Source of the DNA: Duganella aceris
GTDB lineage: Bacteria; Pseudomonadota; Gammaproteobacteria; Burkholderiales; Burkholderiaceae_D
Assembly: GCF_011090165.1 (NCBI RefSeq)
Contig: NZ_JAADJT010000004.1
Location: forward strand, 248,001 to 312,000
Reading direction: 5' to 3'
Length of the DNA stretch: 64,000 bases
The number at the start of each line of letters is the position of its first letter. Positions within the stretch are counted from its first letter, which is position 1. The translations under genes and the position numbers were made by a program. This document shows, piece by piece, positions 38,457 through 46,744 of the stretch. Under the pieces are notes generated by a model that did no database searches, was not told where the DNA came from, and saw only the letters and a list, made by a program, of their open reading frames with translations.

Positions 38457-40562
38457 ATGAAGTTGAGCGATCTCCCGGACCATTACTATTTCGGCGAACC
38501 CGGCGCGACGCTGTTTCATGCGCCGTGCTGCAGCGACGACAAGGACGCCGACGACCCGCTGCTCATCCTGCTGCGCTGCCACGACACCATGGAGCCGTGC
38601 GAATATGTGCTGGCCGCCGCGCTGGTGGCCGAGGCCAGCGTCGACAAGATGCTGGCGCTGTTGCTGCCGACGTATGACATCGGGCCGGAGCCGGCCGGGC
38701 GCAAGATCGCCTTGCTCAAGGCGTTCCGGCTGATTCCCGAACACCTGCCCGAGGCCGCGCGGCTGCTGGACCAGGTCAGGGAGCAATTCGTCCGCCAGCG
38801 GACGGTGACCGGCTTCGCGCAACTGGCGCGCGCCTGTGCGCCCACCGTCCAGGAGCTCAACCGCTTTGGCGCGCGGCGCGGACTCAGCCATGCGCAGGAC
38901 GGCGATCTGGCCGGCCTGTTCCACCAGGTGGCGGTGCTGGCGATCGGCGGCCTGCATCGGTATGTCGAGAACGTGCGGCGGTACGCGGCGCGGGCGCGCG
39001 CGCCGGAGGTCGCGCCAACCGAAGATCCTGATCCGCAGCAGACGCGTCGGCGCCTGGAGGCGATGCGGGCGCTGTATCGCGCCTTGTACCAGGGCGCGCC
39101 AGTGGGCTATTGCAGCATCGGCCCCGACGGCGTGGTGTTGCAGACCAATCCGGGCGCGACCGATTTGCTCGACGTACCGCACGAACATCTGCTCGGTTCC
39201 ATGCTGACGCAGCATATCGCGCCCGCCGACCAGGACGCGGTGCGCCTGCTGAAGGAAAAAGCCCTGGCCGGCGAGCAGGCGCAGCGCTGCGACGTGCGGC
39301 TGGCGCGCGCCGGCGAGGCGCAGGCCTGGGCGAGGCTGAGCGCCAGCGTCGGCGTCGACGAGGCGGGCGCGCCGGTGATCCTGATGGCGCTGGAAGACAT
39401 CAGCGCGCTCAAGCATACCCAGTACCAGCTGAAGGAAAGCGAATACCGCTGGAAATTCGCCATCGACGGCGCCGGCGATGGCTTGTGGGACTGGAATATC
39501 CAGGACCACACCTTGTTCCTCAGCGCGCGCTGGAAGCGCATGCTCGGCTACGACGCCGACGAGATCGGCGAGGGCGTCGATGCGTTCTGGGCGCTGGTCC
39601 ATCCGGAGGACCGGGCGCATACCGCCGACGCCTTGCAAGCCCATCTGGCGGGCGCGACGCCGGTGTTCAACGTCGAGCACCGCTTGCGCCACAAGGACGG
39701 ACGCTGGATCTGGATGCAGGACCGGGGCGCGGTGGTGGCGCGCAACGACGACGGCGCGACGGCGCGCATGATCGGCATCCACACCGATATCAGCGAGCGG
39801 CGCAAGGCGGCGCAATTGCTGCGCCAGCTGCATGCGCAGCTCGGCGAACTCAACCAGCATCAGGACATGGTCAAGGAGGACGAGCGCAAGCGCATCGCCC
39901 GCGAGATCCACGACGACCTGGGGCAAAACCTGCTGGCCCTGCGGCTGGACGTGGCGATGCTGCACAACCGCACCGCCGGCGGCCATCCGCGCCTGCACGA
40001 CCGGACCACGGCGGTGCTGGACTGCATCGACCGCACCGTGCGCAGCGTGCGCAACATCATCAACAATCTGCGGCCGGCGGTGCTCGACCTCGGGCTGGAG
40101 GCGGCGTTCGACTGGCAGGTCAGGCAATTCGAGCGCAGCTCCGGCATCCGCTGCCGGCTGACCATCGACGGCGCCGGCGTGGGCCGCGACGAACGGCGCG
40201 ACACCGCGCTGTTCCGGGTGCTGCAGGAATCGCTGACCAACGTCAGCCGGCATGCCCAGGCGACCCGGGTGACGGTGCGGCTGCGGATCGGCGAGGCCGC
40301 GATCCGGCTCGACGTCGAGGACAACGGCCGTGGCATGCAGGCCCTGCCGCGCAACGACGCCACCCGCTCCTACGGGCTGATGGGCGTGAAGGAGCGGGTC
40401 GAATCGTTCGGCGGCGACTTCCAGATCCACAGCCGGCCCGGGCGCGGCGTGCGGCTGTCGGTGACGATACCGGGGCCGGGCGCGCCGGGCGCGGCGGCCA
40501 GCGGCGCGCCCGGCGTCTGGGGCAACTTCTTCAAGCTGTTCGGCCTGGGGCCGGACGACTAG
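38457..40562 (+). CDS. soluble PAS sensor histidine kinase, NarX/DegS type
   Basis: A 701-residue protein starting MKLSDLPDHYYFGEP. Residues 1-190 form an uncharacterised alpha-helical region. PAS 1 (about 205-320) has GYCSIGPDGVVLQTNPGA; PAS/PAC 2 (about 335-455) has GDGLWDWNIQDHTLFLS and GIHTDISERRK. The HisKA_3 helix carries the phospho-His in RIAREIHDDLGQNLLALRLD, and the ATPase has LQESLTNVSRHAQA, VEDNGRGM and YGLMGVKERVESFGG. No membrane helix is visible, so it senses cytoplasmic cues. No response regulator gene is adjacent. Confidence 0.9.
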   Translation: MKLSDLPDHYYFGEPGATLFHAPCCSDDKDADDPLLILLRCHDTMEPCEYVLAAALVAEASVDKMLALLLPTYDIGPEPAGRKIALLKAFRLIPEHLPEAARLLDQVREQFVRQRTVTGFAQLARACAPTVQELNRFGARRGLSHAQDGDLAGLFHQVAVLAIGGLHRYVENVRRYAARARAPEVAPTEDPDPQQTRRRLEAMRALYRALYQGAPVGYCSIGPDGVVLQTNPGATDLLDVPHEHLLGSMLTQHIAPADQDAVRLLKEKALAGEQAQRCDVRLARAGEAQAWARLSASVGVDEAGAPVILMALEDISALKHTQYQLKESEYRWKFAIDGAGDGLWDWNIQDHTLFLSARWKRMLGYDADEIGEGVDAFWALVHPEDRAHTADALQAHLAGATPVFNVEHRLRHKDGRWIWMQDRGAVVARNDDGATARMIGIHTDISERRKAAQLLRQLHAQLGELNQHQDMVKEDERKRIAREIHDDLGQNLLALRLDVAMLHNRTAGGHPRLHDRTTAVLDCIDRTVRSVRNIINNLRPAVLDLGLEAAFDWQVRQFERSSGIRCRLTIDGAGVGRDERRDTALFRVLQESLTNVSRHAQATRVTVRLRIGEAAIRLDVEDNGRGMQALPRNDATRSYGLMGVKERVESFGGDFQIHSRPGRGVRLSVTIPGPGAPGAAASGAPGVWGNFFKLFGLGPDD

Positions 40563-40575
40563 CCGGCCGGCGCCG

Positions 40576-41523
40576 CTAGCAGTGCGGGCAGGTGCGCACG
40601 CCGTTGCCGCCGTTGTGCTTGACGTCGTACATGGCGCGGTCGGCCTTGATCAGCAAGGTGCGCGCGTCGGCGCCGTCCTGCGGGTAGATGGCGACGCCGA
40701 TGCTGGCGCTGACCTGGACCTTGTGGTGCTGCAGGATGAAGGGCCGGGCCAGCGCCGCCAGCAGCTTGTTGGCCAGCGACACCGCCATCAGCGCATCCGG
40801 CATCTCCTTCAGCAGCACGGCGAACTCGTCGCCGCCGCAGCGCGCGATCACGTCGCCGTTGCGCACCGCGCCGCGCAGGCGGTTGGCGACCGTTTCCAGC
40901 AGCAGGTCGCCGACATGGTGGCCCAGCGTGTCGTTGACCGGCTTGAAGTGGTCGAGATCGACGAACAAGGTCGCCAGCAATTGCTGGTTCAAGCCGGCCT
41001 GGACGATCGCCGCGCTCAGCTCGCGGCGGAATTTGGTGCGGTTCAGCAGTCCGGTCAGCTCGTCGTGATCGGCCAGGTGCTGGATGTGCTCGCTGCGCTG
41101 GCTGCGTTGGGTGACGTCGTGGCGGATCACGAAGAAATGCGTGATGACCCCATGCTCGTCGCACAGCGGCGTGATGATTTCCTCGACCGTGTACGGGGTG
41201 CCGTTGCGGTGCGCGTCGACCACCTCGTTGCGCAATTCATGGCCGCGCTGCACCGTGCGCCAGGCCTGGGCGTAATGCCCGGGGTCGCGTTTGCCGTCGC
41301 GCAGGATCGACGCGGGCATGCCCAGCAGCTCGCTTTCGGCGTAGCCGCTGAGGGCGACGAAGGCCTGGTTGACCCAGACGATCTGGCCGCGGTAGTCGGC
41401 GATGAAAGCGGGGCTGCCGGTGGTCGCCAGCGCCTTGGCCAGCAGCGGTTGCTGGGCCAGGCCCGGCATGACGGCGGCCGGCGGCGCGTCGGGTCTTGCG
41501 GGTTGGTCGGTCGACATCAGCAT
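40576..41523 (-). CDS. PAS-GGDEF diguanylate cyclase
   Basis: A 315-residue protein. The PAS domain (about 30-150) includes ADYRGQIVWVNQAFVALSGY and a PAC region with GTPYTVEEIITPL. The GGDEF domain (about 165-310) has the intact signature RCGGDEFAVLL. An upstream RxxD inhibitory site is not evident. It makes c-di-GMP. Start 41523 follows GGAAAAGG; 41517 (MSTDQPARP) is the alternative. The 5' end overlaps the stop of the preceding small gene (ATGCTGATG), so the two are coupled. Confidence 0.9.
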   Translation of the reverse strand: MLMSTDQPARPDAPPAAVMPGLAQQPLLAKALATTGSPAFIADYRGQIVWVNQAFVALSGYAESELLGMPASILRDGKRDPGHYAQAWRTVQRGHELRNEVVDAHRNGTPYTVEEIITPLCDEHGVITHFFVIRHDVTQRSQRSEHIQHLADHDELTGLLNRTKFRRELSAAIVQAGLNQQLLATLFVDLDHFKPVNDTLGHHVGDLLLETVANRLRGAVRNGDVIARCGGDEFAVLLKEMPDALMAVSLANKLLAALARPFILQHHKVQVSASIGVAIYPQDGADARTLLIKADRAMYDVKHNGGNGVRTCPHC

Positions 41524-41930
41524 CTTACCTTTTCCTCGCCTGGGGTTGTGGGAGTGTCATCGTCGGCCGGCGGCGGCGCGCGCCAGCGCGGCCGCTGCGG
41601 CGGCCTGCCGCTGCGTTCGTCGGATACCGCCGCCGTCGGCTGGTAGCGGGTCAGCCGGTCGTAGATCGTCAATACCTTGGCCACCGCCTGCGCCACCTCG
41701 GCATCGCTCAAGCCATCCACCAGCAGCGCGATGCCGCCGGGGTTGCGCTCCCAGTCGTTGCCCAGCAGTTGGATCAGCGCGTCGAAATCGGCCCGCGCCT
41801 CGCGTGGAATTTCCTTGCGCTTCATGCCCAGCAGGGCGGGGCCGCAGGCCAGGGCCAGCCGTTGACGCTGCGGCCCGGGGCCGGTCAGCTGCGCCATCGC
41901 CTTGTTGAATTCGCGCCACGCGGCCGACAT
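41517..41930 (-). CDS. hypothetical protein coupled to diguanylate cyclase
   Basis: A 137-residue soluble protein that was not recognised. It is mainly helical: MSAAWREFNKAMAQLTG, then EARADFDALIQLLGNDW, then LSDAEVAQAVAKVLTIYDRL, ending in a proline- and arginine-rich tail (PPQRPRWRAPPP). It sits between a Crp/Fnr-type regulator gene (ending nine bases upstream) and the diguanylate cyclase, and its stop overlaps the cyclase start. The operon position suggests a role in the same signalling unit. Confidence 0.7.
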   Translation of the reverse strand: MSAAWREFNKAMAQLTGPGPQRQRLALACGPALLGMKRKEIPREARADFDALIQLLGNDWERNPGGIALLVDGLSDAEVAQAVAKVLTIYDRLTRYQPTAAVSDERSGRPPQRPRWRAPPPADDDTPTTPGEEKVRC

Positions 41931-41939
41931 AGGGCTCCC

Positions 41940-42722
41940 TCAGGTTTGCCGGGCGCGGTGGCGCGGCAGGCGCTTGAGCGTCAGCAACGCTTCGGCGTCA
42001 TGGATGCAGACGGTGCGCTGGCTCAAGCTGATCAGGCCGTCCTCCTCCAGCGACAGCAGGGCGCGGCTGACGGTTTCCTGCGCCATGCCCAGGTAGTTGC
42101 CGATGTCCGAACGCGGCATCGGCAGGTTGAACACGCTGCGCGCATAGCCCATGGCGGCAAAGCGGTCCGCCAGGTCCAGCAGGAAACGGCCCAGCCTGGC
42201 CTTGGTGGACAAGCCGCGGCGCATGTTCACCGACAGCTCGCGCGCCAGTTCGCCCGACATCGCATAATAAATGCCGCGGCTGAAGCCGGGACAGCAACGC
42301 CCCAGCATGCGGATGGTGGACATCGGCATGACGATCAGTTCGCTGTCGCACAGCGCCACCATCTCCACCATGTGCTGGCCGTAGGCGATGCCGTCGACCC
42401 CGACCAGCGAGCCCTTCATCGGAAAACCGACCACCTGTTCGCGGCCGTTGACATCGAGCACCACGGCTTTCAGCACCCCGGCCTTGACCGCATACAGCTG
42501 TTTGAACGGCTGGCCGGCGCGGTACAAGGTCTGGTCGCGGTGGACACGCACGTGGCGCAACCGTAAATGTTGGTGGTTTTGCAATTCGGCGGTGATGTCC
42601 AGCAACGTGCATAACTCGGCCAGCGTGGAGGATTGGGCCGCCACGGCGGGCACCGTCAGATCCAGCGCGTCGTCGTCGAAGACACCGCCGGCGCGGAGTG
42701 GAAGCTCTTGCATGTAAAACAT
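41940..42722 (-). CDS. Crp/Fnr-family transcriptional regulator
   Basis: A 260-residue regulator. Start MFYMQEL at 42722 has AGGAG seven bases upstream; an earlier ATG at 42749 has none. The cyclic-nucleotide-binding fold covers about residues 50-165 (LYRAGQPFKQLYAVKAGVLKAV). The helix-turn-helix is RSDIGNYLGMAQETVSRALLSLEEDG near 205-230 (given in parts), of the Fnr type. The four Fnr cysteines for an iron-sulfur cluster are absent from the N-terminus, so oxygen sensing by that route is unlikely. It is divergent from the polysaccharide deacetylase gene. Confidence 0.88.
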   Translation of the reverse strand: MFYMQELPLRAGGVFDDDALDLTVPAVAAQSSTLAELCTLLDITAELQNHQHLRLRHVRVHRDQTLYRAGQPFKQLYAVKAGVLKAVVLDVNGREQVVGFPMKGSLVGVDGIAYGQHMVEMVALCDSELIVMPMSTIRMLGRCCPGFSRGIYYAMSGELARELSVNMRRGLSTKARLGRFLLDLADRFAAMGYARSVFNLPMPRSDIGNYLGMAQETVSRALLSLEEDGLISLSQRTVCIHDAEALLTLKRLPRHRARQT

Positions 42723-43047
42723 AGTCGTCTCCTGATAAAGAACAAGCACAGTGCATTTTGCAATCGCAAAGAGCCGAAAAATAGATGACCATGGAACAGC
42801 CCGCTATTTCTCCTGACGCCTGAAAGATTTTTCTAGGGAATATGTTGATACGCGTAAATGTCAATAGGAGAGTGCTGAATCGCAAGTTAAGATTGATCCT
42901 AAAATAATATTTCTTCAACTCCTAAGTTGATGGTTTTCTGATATTGGTCACTTGCGCGCAAATATCTTCTTCAATATCGGCTTAAAAGCGACACAAGAGG
43001 GCGCCACGAGGGTGCGCCGGATGAAATTATTACTTGGAGGAATCTAA
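42723..43047. promoter_or_regulatory. AT-rich divergent control region, Crp/Fnr / deacetylase
   Basis: 325 bases. It contains TTGATACGCGTAAATGTCAA at 42845-42864, a loose dyad, and a perfect decamer palindrome TTGCGCGCAA at 42952-42961. Neither matches the standard FNR (TTGAT-N4-ATCAA) or CRP box. A ribosome site TTGGAGG precedes the deacetylase start. The length and composition suggest regulated promoters. Confidence 0.35.
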
Positions 43048-43785
43048 ATGACGATCTTGTTCAGCTGTTCCGTCGACGACGGCCATCCTTCCGACTTGCG
43101 TTTGGCGCAACTGCTGGCGGCGTATGAGCTGAAGGCGACGTTTTATTTGCCTATCGCCAATATCGAAGGCCCGCCGGTGTTGCACGGTCCGCAGATCCGT
43201 GAATTGGGACAGGCGTTCGAGATCGGCTCGCACACCCACGATCATTGTTTTCTCAGCCTGCTCGGCGAGCGCCAGGCGCGTTTCCAGATAGAACGCGGCA
43301 AAAGCGTGCTGGAGAATCTGCTGGGACGCCAGGTGACCGGATTTTGCTATCCGGGCGGGCGCTACGGCGGCGTGCACGTGCGCCAGGTCGAGGCGGCCGG
43401 GTTTCGCTACGCGCGCACCACCCGCAACCTGTACCTGGAACCGGGACCGGGCCGCTTCGAGATGGCCACCACCTGCCAGTTCTACCCGCACGGCCGGGCG
43501 GTCTACCTGCGCAACTTCGTCCGCGGCGGCCAGTGGCTGAAGCGGCGCGCCTCGCTGCGGCGCGCGCTGCGCCACGACGGCTGGGGCGCGCGGCTGCATG
43601 CGATGCTGGACGGCGCGCTGCAGGACGGCGGAGTGTTCCATCTGTGGTTACATACTTTGGATATCGACCGGCTTGGCGCCTGGTCGGAACTCGACGCCTT
43701 TTTACGTCGCGTGGCGGCCTGCGTTCCGCCATCCCGGCGTCTCACCAACGGCCAATTGGCCGACCATTTTTTCCCGCCGGCTTGA
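43048..43785 (+). CDS. polysaccharide deacetylase family protein (NodB-like)
   Basis: A 245-residue protein with the NodB fold. Motif 1 is CSVDDGHPSD (two Asp kept, but DDGH instead of DDGP). Motif 2 with metal His is GSHTHDHCF. Motif 3 is GFCYPGGRYG, and the late His is in FHLWLHTLDI. No signal peptide is seen, so it may act in the cytoplasm on a lipid-linked or nucleotide sugar, or be exported in another way. It may deacetylate EPS precursors. It is monocistronic and divergent from the Crp/Fnr-like gene. Confidence 0.85.
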   Translation: MTILFSCSVDDGHPSDLRLAQLLAAYELKATFYLPIANIEGPPVLHGPQIRELGQAFEIGSHTHDHCFLSLLGERQARFQIERGKSVLENLLGRQVTGFCYPGGRYGGVHVRQVEAAGFRYARTTRNLYLEPGPGRFEMATTCQFYPHGRAVYLRNFVRGGQWLKRRASLRRALRHDGWGARLHAMLDGALQDGGVFHLWLHTLDIDRLGAWSELDAFLRRVAACVPPSRRLTNGQLADHFFPPA

Positions 43786-44224
43786 CCCGCAAAGCCTTTA
43801 AAACTTTTCCTCAAGGAATTAAATCCGTCCTTGACGGCCAATCGTGCGCGCCGCCGCAAATTTTTTTTTGCTCCTTAAAAATATCCCCGATTCAATACCT
43901 ATGAACATTTGGAATTTGTTTATATTAAATTAATTTATTCATGTAGAAAAAGCTTCGGCGGACACGCGCTCATAGGTAAATAAACGTCGGAGCTATTGGA
44001 GAAAGGAATTTTTTATTTGGTTTGTTGCATCAAAAAAAGTAACATCTAGAACAATTTCTCCATGGAATTCAGATATTTTATTTGTATTGTAGTTTTTCCA
44101 TGGAAATTTTACACTGTAAAGTTTCTCTTGTGGATATGAAATAACCTGACTTAACATTGCCGTAGAAAAAAAAGATCCAACGAGGTCTGCAAGGTTATTT
44201 ATTCATTTCTACAAGGAACTTCAC
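43786..44224 (+). promoter_or_regulatory. AT-rich leader and promoter region of the beta-helix gene
   Basis: 439 bases, far more AT-rich than its surroundings. A 10-base-pair stem with two G-U pairs joins AGCTTCGGCG (43951-43960) to CGTCGGAGCT (43985-43994) around a 24-base loop. GGAGAAA (43998-44004) can pair with TTTCTCC (44055-44061). A promoter TTGTAG (44087-44092), 17-base spacer, TACACT (44110-44115) has the palindrome TTTCCATGGAAA (44095-44106) inside its spacer. A second TCCATGGA lies at 44059-44066. The ribosome site is AAGGAA. Confidence 0.45.
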
Positions 44225-46744
44225 ATGATGGATTTGTCATTATTGAACCGCTTCGGGATGCCTGCTTTATCGATGGCCGCGTTGGCCTCGCTGGCGGCCT
44301 GCGGCGGCGATAATCGCACTGCCGATATCGAAACGGCCAAGGCGCCACAATTGCTGGCGCAGACCGTTGTCAGCGGCGGTACCTCATTGAACGCGGCCAC
44401 CTGCGGCTTTGCCGACGTGCAGGCGGCGGTGAAAAAAGCCACCACCGGCATGACGGTGCAAATTCCGGCCGGCAGCTGCAGCTGGGGCACCCAGCAGCTG
44501 AACGTGCCCGCCGGCGTCTACCTGAAGGGAGCAGGCCAGGACGCCACCGTGATCAGCCGGGTCGGCGCGGTCAGCCGCGAGACCTATCTGGTCGCCTATG
44601 ATTGCTCCAACGGCAAGGTTGCCGATTTCTCCAACATGACCCTGGTCGGCAATGCCAACGGCACCATCCAGGATACCGGCCTCGGCCTGCTGAAGGGTTG
44701 CGCCGGTTTCAAGGTCACCGGGTCCACCTTCAAGAATTTCGTCCATGCGGCGGTGTATGTCGGCGACGCGCCGAACCAGCGCGGCGTGATCGCCAAGAAC
44801 CGCTTCACCAATAACTACAGCGCCGCGCTGAAAGACCTCGGCTTCGGCGTGCTGGTCTCGGGCGGCGGCGCGTGGAACGCGCTGAGCCTGGGCAGCGTCA
44901 ACGCCGTGTATGTCGAAGACAATAGTTTTTCGGGCAATCGTCAAAGCATTTCGTCCACAAATGGCGCAAGCTATGTGTTCCGCCACAATACCGTGACGGC
45001 GACCGACGCGACGAAAGACTTCTACATGACCGACGTCCAGGGCCTGAGCAGCGCCACGCACGGCACCCGCAGCTATGAAATCTATAGCAACACCTACCAG
45101 ACCTCGGGCGTCAGCGGGCTGGCGCGCACCGCGATCGGTGTCGACGGCGGCGACGGCGTGATCTACAACAACACCGTTCCAGCCACCATCAGCCGCGGCG
45201 TCGAGCTCGACACCTCGGGCTTCAGCTGCGGTAAATATCCAGGCGCGGACCAGATCCGTTCGCTGTATATCTGGGGCAACAGCATCGGCAACACCAGCTA
45301 CGCCGCCGGCGGCATCGCCAACAACTGCCCGGCCTCGGTGGCGCAGAACCGCGACTACTTCCTGAGCGCCAAGCCTGGCTACACCGCCTACGCCTATCCG
45401 CACCCGGCGCTGGCCACCGCCAGCCCTGGTCCGGGCACCACGCCGACCACGCCGACCGCGCCGGTCTGCGACTACCCGAACTGGGTCTGGGGCCGCAACT
45501 ACGCCGAAGCCGCGATCGTCCGCTACGCCGACAACGGCAAGTTCTACAAGGCGACGCACGCCAATCCGGGTTGGGATCCGACCATCAGCACCTACTTCTG
45601 GAGCCCGTACACCTGCAGCGCCGGCACGCCGACCACGCCACCGACCACGCCGCCGACCACGCCGGTGCCGCCGACCACGCCGACCAATCCGCCGGTCGTG
45701 GCCGACCGTACCGCGAAGAGCTGCAACTTCGCCGACGTCAGCGCCGCCATCAACACCGCCAGCAAGGGCATGACGGTGGCGATCCCTGCCGGTGATTGCA
45801 ACTGGGGCAGCCAGCAGCTGAACCTGCAGGCCGGCCTGCACCTGAAAGGCGCGGGCAAGGACAAGACCGTCATCCGCCGCGTCGGCTCGGTGCCGAACAC
45901 CAGCTACCTGATCGCGATCGACTGCAGCAACGGCGCCGCCGCCGCGCTGTCAGGCATCACCATGATCGGCAACGGCAACGGTTCGATCCAGGACAAGGGT
46001 CTGGGCCTGCTGAACGGCTGCCGCGACTTCCGCGTCTTCGACTCGTCGTTCAAGAAATTCGTCTTCAGCGCCATCTATGTCGGCGATGCGGCGAACCAGC
46101 GTGGCGTCATTTATAACAATGACTTCATCGACAACTACAGCGCCGACCTGAAGAACCTGGGTTATGGCGTGGTGGTGTACGGCGGCGGCGCATGGCCTGC
46201 GCTGGACCTGGGCTCGGCCAACGCGGTCTATGTGGAAAACAACTCGTTCTCGGGCAACCGCCACAACATCGCGTCGAACAACGGTTCGGTCTATGTCTTC
46301 CGCTACAACAAGGTGGTCGGCACCGACGCCGCCAAGGACTATGCGATGACCGACGCCCACGGCGTATCGTCCTCGCCGCGTGGTTCGCGCAGCTATGAGA
46401 TCTACAACAACGACTACTCGACGAATATCAGCGGCGGCCTGCAACGCTCCGCGATCGGTATCCGCGGCGGCGATGGCGTGATCTTCAACAATACGTCGAC
46501 CCCGACCATCAGCCGCACCATCGAGCTGATGACCGAAGGCTTCAGCTGCGGCGCGTACGCCGGCCAGGACCAGATCCGTTCGCTGTACATCTGGAACAAC
46601 TCGAGCAACGCGCAGAACGGCTACACCACCAACGGTATCGACAACGAATGCCCGTCGTCGATCGGCCTGAACCGCGATTACTTCCTCAGCGCGAAACCAG
46701 GCTACAAGCCGTACACCTATCCACACCCGCTGCGTTCCAGCTAA
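44225..46744 (+). CDS. secreted lipoprotein with two parallel beta-helix domains and a chitin-binding-like module
   Basis: An 839-residue protein. A lipoprotein signal ends in LAALASLAACGG (lipobox LAAC). Domain A (about 58-395) and domain B (about 500-839) are clear copies: both start C(G/N)FADV..A, contain GMTV.IPAG.C.WG.QQLN, LKGAG.D.TVI.RVG and end NRDYFLSAKPGY. Both look like right-handed beta-helices of the pectate-lyase fold. Between them lies a module CDYPNWVWGRNYAEAA...YFWSPYTC resembling a chitin-binding type 3 (CBM5/12) domain, followed by a TPTTPPTTPP linker. It may be a surface polysaccharide lyase, hydrolase or binding protein. The gene stop abuts that of the convergent EPS operon. 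Confidence 0.75.
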   Translation: MMDLSLLNRFGMPALSMAALASLAACGGDNRTADIETAKAPQLLAQTVVSGGTSLNAATCGFADVQAAVKKATTGMTVQIPAGSCSWGTQQLNVPAGVYLKGAGQDATVISRVGAVSRETYLVAYDCSNGKVADFSNMTLVGNANGTIQDTGLGLLKGCAGFKVTGSTFKNFVHAAVYVGDAPNQRGVIAKNRFTNNYSAALKDLGFGVLVSGGGAWNALSLGSVNAVYVEDNSFSGNRQSISSTNGASYVFRHNTVTATDATKDFYMTDVQGLSSATHGTRSYEIYSNTYQTSGVSGLARTAIGVDGGDGVIYNNTVPATISRGVELDTSGFSCGKYPGADQIRSLYIWGNSIGNTSYAAGGIANNCPASVAQNRDYFLSAKPGYTAYAYPHPALATASPGPGTTPTTPTAPVCDYPNWVWGRNYAEAAIVRYADNGKFYKATHANPGWDPTISTYFWSPYTCSAGTPTTPPTTPPTTPVPPTTPTNPPVVADRTAKSCNFADVSAAINTASKGMTVAIPAGDCNWGSQQLNLQAGLHLKGAGKDKTVIRRVGSVPNTSYLIAIDCSNGAAAALSGITMIGNGNGSIQDKGLGLLNGCRDFRVFDSSFKKFVFSAIYVGDAANQRGVIYNNDFIDNYSADLKNLGYGVVVYGGGAWPALDLGSANAVYVENNSFSGNRHNIASNNGSVYVFRYNKVVGTDAAKDYAMTDAHGVSSSPRGSRSYEIYNNDYSTNISGGLQRSAIGIRGGDGVIFNNTSTPTISRTIELMTEGFSCGAYAGQDQIRSLYIWNNSSNAQNGYTTNGIDNECPSSIGLNRDYFLSAKPGYKPYTYPHPLRSS

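Noticed and set aside
42845-42864. TTGAT...GTCAA as an FNR box
   Set aside because: The half-sites are ten bases apart, whereas FNR sites need four, and the second half is imperfect.
42945-42960. Possible sigma-54 promoter (GG-N10-GC spacing) before the deacetylase
   Set aside because: Only the GG and GC dinucleotides fit; the flanking consensus bases are mostly wrong.
43951-43994. c-di-GMP (GEMM) riboswitch
   Set aside because: A stem is present but the conserved GEMM core sequence is not recognisable.
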